Part shown: piece after piece, positions 22,757-32,428 of the stretch
Layout: every line of letters starts with the position of its first letter
Position numbering within the stretch: the stretch's first letter is position 1
Source of the DNA: Typhlomys cinereus
Lineage: Eukaryota; Chordata; Mammalia; Rodentia; Platacanthomyidae
DNA: 64,000 bases
Direction of reading: 5' to 3'
Assembly (NCBI GenBank): GCA_023101885.1
Contig: JALPQD010000224.1
Coordinates: forward strand, 2,818,696 to 2,882,695
Made by a program: the position numbers and the translations under genes
The notes under the pieces: generated by a model
What the model saw: only the letters and a program-made list of their open reading frames with translations
What the model was told of the DNA's origin: nothing
Database searches by the model: none

Positions 22757-22806
22757 TTATTATGTTTAGTAGCTTTTATAAGTATATTGCTTCGCTTTTA
22801 TTGGTG

Positions 22807-23717
22807 TTATATTTGCCTTCTGTTCTCCTGGATATGCCTGTTTTTTTCTTCACGCTTGAGTATCATTTCTAGCATTTTTTGAAGGCCTGGTTTGGTGGAC
22901 ATGTATCCTTTAAAGTTGTCTTTGTGCTGGAAAATTTTTCTTTCTCCCTCGATCATGACAGATAGCTTTGCCAGGTAAATCAGCCTGGGTTGACATTTTT
23001 GCTCATTCAATACTTGAAGTATGTTTCTCCAAGCTCTTCTTGCTTTACTGTTTCGACTGAGAAGTCATTTGTTATTTTAATAGGTTTACCTTTAAAAGTG
23101 ACTTGTTTTTTTCTCCCTTGAAGCTCTCAGCACCAGTTCTTTATCTTGAATGTGGAGTGTTTTAACTATTATTTGCTGTGGCGTGCTTCTATTTTGGTCG
23201 TATCTGTTTGGGGTGCGGAATGCCTCTTGTATATGGATGGGACTCTCTTTTTAGATGAGGAACGTTTTCCTTGATGATCGTTTGAAAAATTTCCTCAGGG
23301 GTGGTATTTTGAGATTCTTGCTCTGGTATTCCATGAATACGCATGTTAGGCTTCTTCAGGGTGTCCCATATCTCTTGGATATTTCTCTCAAGTATCTTTT
23401 TGGCTTTAACAACCTCTTCCATTGAGCTGGTTAGTACTCCCACTTTATCTTCTCAACTCCTCCAGATGTCTGTTGTGTTCCTCTTCAAAGCGATTGATTC
23501 GATTATGTAATTCCTCCCGGATTTCCTCTTTCATAGTATTGAACATGGTAATGATCGTATTTTGAAAGACCTTATCCTGGGTGAGGCTTTCTTGGCCTTT
23601 TTCCGTGGGTTTGTTCTTGTTGGAGTCTAACATTATGGGATTAATTTCTTCAGTGGGAAATTTGTTTACTTGAGTGTTGCTTCTCATGGATTTGCACTTT
23701 GACTTTGGCATTGTCAT
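22807..23717 (-). pseudogene. L1 ORF1 (RNA-binding chaperone), disrupted
   Basis: ORF1 proteins are trimeric nucleic-acid chaperones that coat L1 RNA. The frame opens MTMPKSKCKSMRS. A charged, coiled-coil-like stretch (EEIREELHNRINRFEEEHNR) is followed by the RRM-region signature (NMRIHGIPEQE) and a conserved C-terminal domain (QPRLIYLAKLSVMIEGERK). At least two frameshifts break it, near 23,445-23,455 and near 23,245-23,255, with another change of frame before about 23,010. It ends about 50 bp before the ORF2 start, the usual mammalian L1 spacing. Confidence 0.88.
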
Positions 23718-24102
23718 TTTAACTCTTAAGATCTCTCAATTTCACTAAACTGAATTATTTGGCCTGGGGTCCTGGTGGGCGGACGGGGGCGGAGACTTAC
23801 CTAGGGCGCGGGGTCAGGCCTGGCTGGACCACGCGTGCGAGTCCGTACTGGAGGAGCGGGGTGGGGTGAAAAGGGAGGATGGGCGCGTGGGCGTGGAGCT
23901 ATTTAACCGGAGGGCAGCTGGGGCGGGGCCCGGGCGCAGGGGGAGGTCCTCCTCGTCCCTTGGCCCCACGCGTGCTCTGGCTGGATGGTGGGAGTCGGAG
24001 CCGGGTCCCTGTGGGCTGACCTGGGGTCCTAGGGCGCGGGGTGAGGCCCGGCTGGACCGCGTGCGCGCGTCCTGACCTGCGGAGCAGGGTGGGGTGAAAA
24101 GC
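23718..24102 (-). promoter_or_regulatory. L1 5' UTR with two tandem promoter units
   Basis: A block of about 72 bp occurs twice, at 24,030-24,101 and 23,802-23,873, sharing cctagggcgcggggt, ctggacc and gcggggtggggtgaaaag-type sequence with a period near 228 bp. This resembles the monomer arrays that drive rodent L1s. The block is strongly CpG-rich in an AT-rich intron. On the minus strand it also contains cctag|gtaagt (23,795-23,800 complement), a perfect donor consensus. Confidence 0.8.
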
Positions 24103-24175
24103 TGTCTCAGGTTTTTTGAAAGGACTATTGATTTTTTTAGTTGTTGTTTTGTGATTTCTATTTATGAAGCAATTT

Positions 24176-24349
24176 TACTTATGTGTATGTGGGTACATAC
24201 ACCACAGCATGTATGTGGAGTTCAGAAGACACTTTGTGGAGTTGAATCTCTCTTTCCACTTTTCCATCTTTATGTGGTGAGTTCCAGAAACCAAAACTCA
24301 AGTAGTCTGTCCAACAAGCATCTTTACCAGCTGAGTCATTCTCTTGGGT
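24176..24349 (-). mobile_element. SINE, RSINE1
   Basis: In reverse complement the plus strand gives tggagttcagaagacacttt, gtggagttgaatctctcttt, atgtggtgagttcc, then an ID-type head (aacaagcatctttaccagct, gagtcattctc). It is diverged. Confidence 0.65.
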
Positions 24350-25611
24350 CCTGAAAGTCTATTTATTTGTGCATTCATTCAACAGGAAGTTGACCAGCCT
24401 GTTCCTTCATTCCACTGTGTATGTGGTAACTTTTGGACACAAACCAAGCAAAAATCCTCTTTTGTGGGAGTTAATGGTTTGAATACATTTGTGTGCCATT
24501 ACAGTTTCAGATAGGAAGCAAGAAGTGCTGCTAAGGAATGCTGGACAGGTGACATTGGATCTCTTGCAAGAGGAGGTCATGTCCTTTCCTGATTCTTGGG
24601 CCACATCCGGGACTATACTGTCTCGAGACTGAGTATATCTTGGGTGGAGAACCATCGCTTTGTAGGAGTTTGAGGCTTTAAGAAGGGGTTAATGTTTCCA
24701 TTGTCTGGGAAGGATTTAGACATCATCTGGGCCTTGAGAGCATAGCATTTAGATGTTCGGTGGTGGTGGTAAGATGCTTATGGCATGGAGGAAGACTCTC
24801 CTTTTCCATGGCAAGGATGGAAGAGAGATGCTGATGAAGGATCCGGAACACATAATCGTAGTTAAGAGATTATGTGGGGGTAGGCTGCATGCATTCTGTT
24901 CAGGACTAAGAGTGAGAGGATTCCAGTAGGAAGCCATTGACCCTAACTAACCCTCAGCCCCAGTCCTCATCTGATCATAGTTGGTCCATCCCAGGGCCCA
25001 AGAGAAAGCTATTTCTCTATTTAAGGAAAGGGAAGCTGAGAAGATAGATGATTTAGCCAGGGTCAGAGAGCTTTAGGGTGGACTGGGAGACCACCGGGAC
25101 AGGGTGTGATCTGTGCAACTTTGCTCAGTGCCCACTTCAGGGATCTTCATTGGTTTCTTTTGGGTAGGGTAAAGTGTGTTCAGATTCGAATTTTAATTTA
25201 CGTGGATGCTGATTTATTTCAAAAGCTAAGTAGTCTGTTTAGGAAATATTATAAATATGTTAAGACTCTGAAATGTTGATTTTTGTGCTAGCTCCTTATT
25301 TTTTCATGATAAATTTATGTTTCTTTCAACATGTTGACATCTTTGCAGAGGATTTGGTACCTATTTAAGGCCTGGCTCTGTCTCTCTCTGACACATTTTC
25401 TCTTGGGATTTTCAGAGAATCATATTTCTGAAGAAGTTCCTTTCAAATAGATTTAAGCAAACCTATTCTTGCTTTGAGAGAATTAGAAAGCCATGACATA
25501 TTATAACTGCATATTCTAGCCCCACCTACTGAGTTCCCTTGTGGACAGTAATGATGAAATTGGCAGTTGATTTGGGGAGTGTAAACCAAATGTCAGCTCT
25601 AGGAGAACTTC
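24350..25611. other. Unassigned intronic sequence with possible MIR
   Basis: Nothing gene-like is seen. The stretch 25,017-25,105 (gaaagggaagctgagaagat, gatttagccagggtcagaga) has the shape of an ancient MIR core, at low confidence. Confidence 0.4.
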
Positions 25612-25890
25612 ATTTTTTTTTTTATTTTTGCACGTGTGCCTATGTGTATGTGTGAGAGAGATGGCAGCATGTGTGCCTGTGGAGGCCCAAGGGTGACTTA
25701 GGGAATCACCCCGGATTGCTTCTACCTTCTATTTGCTTTACTGTGGAGTTTCCCAGGCTCAGTCTTCCAGGATCTGAAGTATACAGCAAGTACTCCGCAT
25801 TTTTATGTCTGATCTGAGATCTGAACTCAGAACCTTCTGCTTGTGAGGCAATCAGAAGCCATTTCTCCTTGAGCCATCTCTCCAGTCTAG
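25612..25890 (-). mobile_element. SINE, B2 superfamily, DIP-like
   Basis: The plus strand shows the reversed tail (T run, GT-rich) and body (gtggaggcccaagggtgact, gaatcaccccggattgcttc, agtttcccaggctcag). The reversed head (ctcagaaccttctgcttgtg, gagccatctctccagtc) follows. Confidence 0.8.
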
Positions 25891-26159
25891 AGCTTTATTT
25901 TTAAACCAATTACTTTCTTTTGGAAGGAAACATGTTTTTCTACCAAAAGTGTCTGGCAGCATGGGAATTTTTTCAGTGTGATTTATGGTATATTCTGTTA
26001 CCAATCACTTTTCCTCTTTTCTCATTAATTAAGAGGAATGTTCAGTCTTCATATTATCTAATATTTTCCTATTTATTTTTTGCATGTATATGTGTTTCTT
26101 GTGTAAGTGTGTGAGCATACGTAAATGTAAATCTATGTGAATCTATGTGCATATATGTG

Positions 26160-26455
26160 TATATGCGCCTGAAGTTGATGTTTGGTATCTTCCTTAATTG
26201 CTGTCTGTGGAGAGTCAACTAGCAGAAGTGTCGTATTGATCTCATTTCAATCCAGAGCTTGCCAAGTGGTTATTTAGCTAGCTGCCTTTCCCTGAGGATC
26301 CCCTTTCTTTGTTTCTCTAATTCTGGGATTATAGGTGGCAGCATGTCTACCTACTCTGTTTTTTTTTTTTTTTTTTTTGTGGATTCTTGGGATCTGAACT
26401 CTGGTATTCACACACAGCAAGCACCTTATCTACTGAGCCAACTCCCTAGTCTTTG
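26160..26455 (-). mobile_element. SINE, B4A-like, interrupted by a T run
   Basis: The B4A order is visible in reverse complement: cctgaagttgatgtttggta, B1-like gaggatcccctttc and ctctaattctgggattatag. A T19 run then precedes an ID head (gggatctgaactctgg, gcaagcaccttatctactga). Confidence 0.65.
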
Positions 26456-26836
26456 TCGAATAGTTTAGAAAGATTTATTAATCAAGCTAGCTCTGATAAA
26501 AATAGCTTTTACTTATTTAGTCTAAACCTTTGCTTATTTAGTTTTTCATCCAGTAATTTTTCAGGCAATTTAGCTGTGTCCAATTCAGGCAGTTTTTCTA
26601 AAGATAAAATTGATGTTCTGATTGACTCTTGAGTTGGGAATAATAGCTGCCACTTTACTGTGATCAGTTAGTTATTTACAGAAAACATTTAGGATTTACA
26701 GTGCTGACCTTGATAATAACAACACCACCAATAAAACCCACCGAAATGCTTTGCTAATCATTGGAAACGTACTAACTCTGTGTCTTAATCTATTTAATAG
26801 TTCTTAAAGTAGTAGCCTGACTTTTCCTCCCACTAC

Positions 26837-26903
26837 TGAAGATTAAACACAGGGCCTTGGGTATATTAGACAAGTGTTCTATCACTGAGTTACACTTTCA
26901 GCT
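26837..26903 (-). mobile_element. SINE fragment, ID-type
   Basis: The plus strand reads gaagattaaacacagggcct followed by gacaagtgttctatcactga and gttacac, the reverse complement of an ID/tRNA-Ala-like SINE. Confidence 0.6.
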
Positions 26904-27327
26904 TTTAGGTGTGTGGTATGATTTCTCAGTGGGACATTGCGTCTTTGAAATTATATGAATGACTATGAACTTTGAGTCTGTATGTAAGACTCATGATGTC
27001 TTTAACATCCTAGTGAATGCTTTTAGAGGATTTGATAATTCTTAACTTTTTAATCTAAAAATGTTCTTGCTGAGCACAATGAAAGGAATTCAGCTTAGTA
27101 CACCTGTTATCTGTATGTGCACTTTTGAGCTTGAATTTAACAAGAGCCTACCTTAAGTGAAGTGAATTAGAACAGTAATAGCAGACAATAGAACAGAGGT
27201 GGCTTTAGTTAATGAAAACAAGTTCATTGGGAGAATGTCTTTTTTTCTAGAAAATTCTAGATTGAGAAGCAGTGCTATTAGAGAAAGCTCAGCATTCCGT
27301 ATACTCTGGTCTTACACCAAGAGGTTG

Positions 27328-27662
27328 TGTCAGACAGCTGTCCATTACTGTAACAGGATGCATGAGATAATCAACTTATAAGCGCAAGGGCTTATAAGCG
27401 TCATTACAGTTTTGGCAGTTTCAATCGGTAACCCAGTAACTCTTTGCTTTGAGTCTTTGGACACTTATCTTGGTATAATCACGTGGTGGAGCAAAGCCTT
27501 TTACTCATGATGGGAGCTTAAAGAAAACAATAAAAAGAGGAGATTTCTCATTGGGCTCCTTTTAGGGGATTGTTCCCCTCTCAGTAGCATAGCCAGGGAC
27601 CAGGCTGTCTACCACATGGGCTTCTGGGGGCATGACAGATCTGAATTGTAGCAGACACCGTT
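27328..27662 (+). mobile_element. URR1-like DNA-transposon remnant
   Basis: The copy shows ttactgtaacaggatgcatg, agataatcaacttataag, cacgtggtggagcaaagcc and cccctctcagtagcatagcc in the order of a widespread old non-coding repeat related to URR1-type elements. It is diverged. The family call is tentative. Confidence 0.4.
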
Positions 27663-27789
27663 ATCCGTTTCCAGTTTTTGAGGACTTTAAAACAAGTAAC
27701 TTTAAGTCCATTATGAATCTTATTTGCTCCTTGGCTTCTGTGTGCCCAGATGATGAGTCTTTGAAGACCGGTGTAGGGTTCCTTTTATT

Positions 27790-27872
27790 TATTTGATAGT
27801 ACTGGGTATTGAACCCAGGGCCTTCTACAGCTGTCCCAATGTGTATATGAAGTTCTGAGCCATACCCACACT
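27790..27872 (-). mobile_element. SINE fragment, ID-type
   Basis: The run actgggtattgaacccaggg followed by cttctacagctgtcccaatg and a degenerate ctgagccatacccac is an ID head in reverse complement. Confidence 0.5.
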
Positions 27873-27892
27873 TCCTCTACCCCCTTTTTAAA

Positions 27893-28123
27893 ATAATATC
27901 TTTCATTTTTGAGAACAGACTTCACTCAGTTACCCAGGTTAGCCAGATGCTTCTACTTACTTTGTGCTTCACTCTGGGATTTCCCAGGCTCTGCCCACCA
28001 GGGCCAGAGGTTCAGGCTGCTGCCATTTCCACCTGGTGTTTTTTTCCTAGGACCTGGGATCCAAACTCAGCACCTTCTGCTTGTGAGGCAGAGTCTTAAC
28101 CCCTGAGCCATGTCTTCTGCCCT
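27893..28123 (-). mobile_element. SINE, B2 superfamily, DIP-like
   Basis: The body (gggatttcccaggctctgcc, ccagggccagaggttcag) and head (cttgtgaggcagagtcttaa, cccctgagccatgtc) are clear in reverse complement. The tail end is eroded. Confidence 0.8.
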
Positions 28124-28375
28124 GCAGTGGTTCTTAAATGGCCTTTTCTGTCCTCTTTGAAAATGAAACATGTACATAGTGCTCGCCATGGTACGTTCTT
28201 CAGATGCAGGTGCACTGGTTTCCTCGCAGCGAAGAGGCAGCTGTGTGTTACTGTGCTCTGGGACTCAGCCTGCTCTCAGAGTATCAATTGCAGTGTGGTC
28301 CTTATCCATTTCTTTAACCCCACGCTGTCTTTTATTCTTTCACTTGTGTGATTTTCCAGAAATTTTTTTTTTTTT

Positions 28376-28540
28376 GAAAATTTGGGGGGGGGGGCGAAGT
28401 AGCTGATGGTATACATGTGGAGGTCAGAGGACAACTTCCAGAAAACAATTTTCTTCTTTCACCATGTGGGCTTTGGGGATTTCATATAGGTCACCAGTTT
28501 TGTATGCAGGTGCTTTGCTGCTAAGCCATCTCTCCGGCCT
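28376..28540 (-). mobile_element. SINE, RSINE1 with T and G runs at its tail
   Basis: The plus strand gives a G-run, acatgtggaggtcagaggac, aacttcc, ttcaccatgtgggctttggg, then a reversed head (gtgctttgctgctaagccat, ctctccggcc). Confidence 0.7.
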
Positions 28541-28721
28541 TTCCAGCACTTTTGAACTTTTTCCCTTCTGCTCTGGGGACCTTTGTCCACCTGTTCACCT
28601 AATGTTCTTTCCATTGCAATTTAAGAGCTACTTACTTGAACATGCCTTCTTCAGCTGGAGCAAATCTTCCCCTTTCATTCTTCTTAGAGTTGTAAACTGC
28701 TTTCCAGTTGAGACGGGACTG

Positions 28722-29023
28722 TGTAGATGGTTCTCTGGGGAGTGTTTTGCTGCACAAACATGAGGGCTTAAGTTCAAATCCCCAGCACCAATGTAAGGAG
28801 TGATTCATGTTTCTGTACATACTTGTAGCACAGTGTTGTGGGGGCCAGAGACAGGAGTATCTCTGGGACTTGCTGGTTCCCAGCCCAGCTCTAGGTTTAG
28901 GAAAAGACCTTGTCTAGTGGTGTAAAACAGAGTCATAGAGCAGGACACCTGCCTTTCTCGTCTGGCCTCTGTTCTCATAGGCATGCGCATGTGCATGTGG
29001 ATAATGTACACATTCATGTGCAC
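28722..29023 (+). mobile_element. SINE, B4
   Basis: The head (ggttctctggggagtgtttt, cttaagttcaaatccccagc) is followed by the B4 body (gtgttgtgggggccagagac, aggagtatctctgggacttg, aaaagaccttgtctag, cgtctggcctctg). A (CA)n tail follows. Confidence 0.7.

Positions 29024-29076
<53 letters not shown>
29024..29076. repeat. (CA)n-(CG)n alternating tract
   Basis: About 38 bp of CA dinucleotides run directly into about 14 bp of CG dinucleotides. This unbroken alternating purine-pyrimidine tract forms the tail of the preceding B4 SINE. Sequence of this type can adopt Z-DNA in vitro. Confidence 0.95.
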
Positions 29077-29077
<1 letters not shown>

Positions 29078-30086
29078 TGTCCAGCAGACTCACTTATCAC
29101 AGTGGTTTTGTTGTCTCCTGTTTCAGGAGAGTCCAGAATCCAGAAGGGGCTTCAGTATTAGTTGGTTTGAGTGACTTTGCCAAATTCCCGCTTTTGTTCT
29201 TTTTCCCACTGTAGCTTTTCCAACATCAACTTCATCCTGTGGTTGGCGCTCTGTCTTAGTGGTGATAGCCACTGACAATTCTCCAGTGCTTATTTTCCAA
29301 GAAGGGGAAGAGAGTTTCTGGAGTAGGGGTGTGCTGCAGTGCTTTCCATTCATCCTATTGTCCTCCATCAACCTCAATGTTTATCCGTCTCTGAAGCAGT
29401 AACTGGCCAGAGAAAAGATTGTGATTATTCAGTTTGGCTTGCCTGTCTGAAGACGAGGGTGGTGCTGTGAAGGTTGGAGTCACATACATTGACAGCAGGT
29501 GGCAAAGCCTGGGGAGATTCATATCTTGAAAAAGCACCAAGAGAGTCCTGCCAGAGTTGTGAATTTTTTTGTGTGGTTATTTGGTTAATATTTTCCTTGG
29601 CTGTCAGGCTATAGACTTTGTGATATGGGGATTGTCTCTCTCATTTTGTGGGGTGCATTTCACACCCAGACCATAACAGTGCCCAAAATAAAGTGTCACT
29701 ACTTCAGCTTTGCCAGAAATTTTTCAGGTTTTTATTTAGATTTCAATGCTATGTAATTTGGAGTTGTCTTTGCTACTTTTGAAGTTTTGGGATATTTTCA
29801 TGTAGATTTACTTTTTTAGAAATCTGTTATGTGTTCACATAAAGCAAACATTTTTTCACTCCAAGAATGTTTGTTCATGACAGCCTGTCTAGAGTAATCA
29901 TTCTCCCATAATTGTTACTTCATGACCATGCAGCTTGCAGGGTGCATCTTGAATGAAGTGAGTTACTGACTTCAATTCAAAAGATACTTCATGATTCCAT
30001 TACTGCTTGTAACACCTTATTCTTTTCCTTAACTCTTTATAATTTAAAATTATATATCTGCATAATGATAGGTTGTTGGCTTTAAT
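29077..30086. other. Unassigned intronic sequence
   Basis: No gene or named repeat is recognised by eye. Confidence 0.4.
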
Positions 30087-30358
30087 TTTTTATTTAGTTT
30101 TTGCATGTCTTTTCTGTGTATGTCAGAGGGTGCTGTGTGTGCCTGTGGAGGCCCAAGGATGACTTTAGGAATCATTCTAGATTGTGCTACCTCCCTACCT
30201 CCTCTGTACTTTGCTCTGAAGTTTCCCAGGCTTTACCTTCCAAGATCAAAAGTACAGGCTGCCACCATTTCCACCTGGAGTTTTTATGTGGTATTTTGGA
30301 TCTGAACTCAGGATTTTTCGGTTGCAAGGCAGTTAACCTCTGAACCAGCTCTCCAGTT
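30087..30358 (-). mobile_element. SINE, B2 superfamily, DIP-like
   Basis: In reverse complement all landmarks appear: tgtggaggcccaaggatgac, ggaatcattctagattgtgc, tttcccaggctttacc, ccatttccacctggagtttt, then the head (cggttgcaaggcagttaacc). Confidence 0.82.
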
Positions 30359-31471
30359 CAGCATTAGCCTTTAAATAACAGAGACTTGATATGGAATAAT
30401 GCTATTTATTTGGGAAAAAGCAGGAAGCTTCACAGTGAAGAATATGGATGCCATATTAAGTGGGGAAGTGAAAGATAACTTTAAGCGAAAAGAGATATTT
30501 TGAAACAACAATCCTTGGTCACAAGATTGATCATGTTCAGAAGTTACTCTGGAAGAATTTCTCAGACAGTGATGAGGGTGGAAGATAGGAGCTTTATCTT
30601 CAGGTGTCTGGAGCTGAGATCTCCCCCTAAGCACTCCAGCCTAGAGTTTACCTTTTCATTTTATGCTAAAGCAGGTAGCGCAAGCAAGGCAGGACTTTCC
30701 AGAAACAAATGAAGTGTTTGCTGGGTATCACAGACCGGTGGTGGAGACCAGCGCCCATACAGCAGAAGACGCAGGCCTTGGTGTGGGGCAGTGTCTTGGG
30801 AGCTCACGAATTTTTCATTTAACTGATGCTTAGCAGTAGCTTACCATTTGCACTGTTCTGTCTCAACAGTATTTGAGATCCAAAACAAATAACACATCCT
30901 GGCAGAAGCATTCTCCGGAGAGGGCTCTGTCCAGCAGTTTCTTGTGATAGTTCTTGTTATCAGGCGCATGGACTCATAATCCTCTCCTTGCAAACCTCCA
31001 AGCTTTATTAACTTAATTTTTTAATTTTTGTTAGTGCATGGCACAAGCAGCTCCATTTGAATCTGTCTCCTTTTATCTTGATTCAGTGTTGAATTCTTAC
31101 AGGACAATGTGATTTCCATGAGGAGAGAATCATATCTGCAAACCAACATCTTGCCGGTGCTTGGTAAAGATTGTTGAATGGATGAATGAAAGAAAATAAG
31201 TCAGAAATTCTCTATTTTTGTATCTTCTGCTCGCCACCTGTCACCTGATACTTTCAGGTAACATGTTTTTCCACGGCAGCTTTTGTCACTTTGTTCCAAT
31301 TAGATTACCTGCTCCCTGTTGGTTGGGGGTAGGTTTAGATTTTCTTGTGTGGTAGCATATCAGTGAGGTTAAGTGTCATGTGAGTTTCCATAAAAGCTGA
31401 TGCATATTTCAAGCACTCCTCATGTTCCATTCTTACATTCCACATTATCTTAAAACTTGCTTTATCATTGC
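30359..31471. other. Mostly unassigned, with probable L2 3' end
   Basis: Nothing gene-like is seen. At 31,085-31,190, atttccatgaggagagaatc and gccggtgcttggtaaagatt...gttgaatggatgaatgaa match the characteristic 3' terminus of LINE-2 on the plus strand (ancient, moderate confidence). Confidence 0.45.
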
Positions 31472-31888
31472 TGTTGTAGTTAGTCTGCATGGTTGCTGAT
31501 AAAGTCGTGATAAAACTGCTTAATGGAACAAGGGGTTTCTTCTCTTACGATAGTCTGGTTGCAGTTCTTAGTCCAGTTTGGCAGGGGAGCATGCACCATC
31601 ACCAAGGTTGAAGGAACTGAGGGCATCATCTCCACATAATACCTGAGAGAGGGGCGATCCTTGCCTGCCAGACCAGCTTGTCTGGCCAAGTGTTCATAAG
31701 GATGCCTTCTTTCTCAGACAGTTCCCAACATTTTATTCACCTACCCCGGGACTAGTCCCACCCACCATGGGCTAGACCCTCCCAATCCATAATCTCCTGC
31801 AGGTTTGCTCTCGGCCGAACTCAACTACTAAGTCCTACAGATTTCAATTCTTCAACTGTCAAGTTGACACCTGTATCTAACTATGACA
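31472..31888 (-). mobile_element. LTR-like repeat, family A, copy 3
   Basis: This is the best-delimited copy, 417 bp. In the minus orientation it runs TGTCATAG...CTACAACA. Its partner at 6.7 kb shares most of the length in the same orientation, and the 8.7 kb copy is inverted relative to both. No reading frame of note is present. TG...CA ends and size fit a solo LTR, but no target duplication is visible. Confidence 0.55.
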
Positions 31889-32114
31889 GCCAAAATTTTT
31901 ATAATTTGGAGTTGTGTTCCTGGTAAATAAAATTCTTGCCGTATGTTTGTGATAATGCTGGGTCATGGAAATGCACATTTAGCAGGTTGTGCTTGGTTAA
32001 TAGGCACATTGTCAAAACTGCATTTGGAATCATGTTTTCCTTCTGAAAGAGTGGTCTCTCTGGAGGAGTTGTCTGACTTATTGATCTAGTTACTGACTTA
32101 GTGTAGAGATAGTT

Positions 32115-32139
32115 TTTTTAAAAAAATATTTTATTTGCT

Positions 32140-32191
<52 letters not shown>

Positions 32192-32428
32192 CAGAGGGCA
32201 CATGTGTTACTGTAGGGTTGTGGGGGGCAAGGGTGACTTTGGGATTCATCCTGGATTGCTTCTACCTCCTTTTTACTTTACTCTTGGATTTCCCAGGCTC
32301 TGCACACCAGAGTTGGAAGTGCAGGCTGCAGCCTTTTCCACTTGGCATTTTTACATGGGACATGGATCTGAACTCAGAACCTTTCTGCTTGCAAGAAATA
32401 GTCTTAACCCTTGAGTCATCTCTGCAGC
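32115..32428 (-). mobile_element. DIP-like SINE with (TG)n at its tail
   Basis: An A/T-rich end and about 23 TG dinucleotides (about 32,144-32,189) are followed by gattcatcctggattgcttc, ggatttcccaggctctgc and the reversed head (cttgagtcatctctgcagcc). Confidence 0.82.

Larger units (their letters stand above)
17929..24117 (-). mobile_element. Full-length LINE-1 with 15-bp target duplication
   Basis: The element spans 17,944-24,102, about 6.16 kb, on the minus strand. It is flanked by perfect direct repeats tgtctcaggtttttt (17,929-17,943 and 24,103-24,117). On the minus strand these end in the A run expected at an L1 endonuclease target. From 5' to 3' it has GC-rich tandem promoter units, ORF1, a spacer of about 50 bp, ORF2, a 3' UTR of about 1 kb with a G-rich polypurine tract, and a poly(A) tail. 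Both ORFs carry frameshifts and ORF2 also a stop, so it cannot be autonomous. It lies antisense to FARS2. The family is a rodent L1 lineage. A name is not assignable by eye. Confidence 0.93.

Noticed and set aside
18956..23717. Active, retrotransposition-competent L1
   Set aside because: ORF1 has at least two frameshifts. ORF2 has two frameshifts and an in-frame stop.
23760..24102. CpG island of an unknown gene inside FARS2 intron 1
   Set aside because: Explained by the L1 5' UTR: it lies inside the target-duplication boundaries, consists of tandem units and leads straight into ORF1.
28805..29161. Cys/Val and Thr/His repeat frames over CA/TG tracts here and at 32.1, 35.1, 43.5, 46.0 and 55.6 kb
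   Set aside because: Low-complexity translations of dinucleotide repeats and SINE tails.
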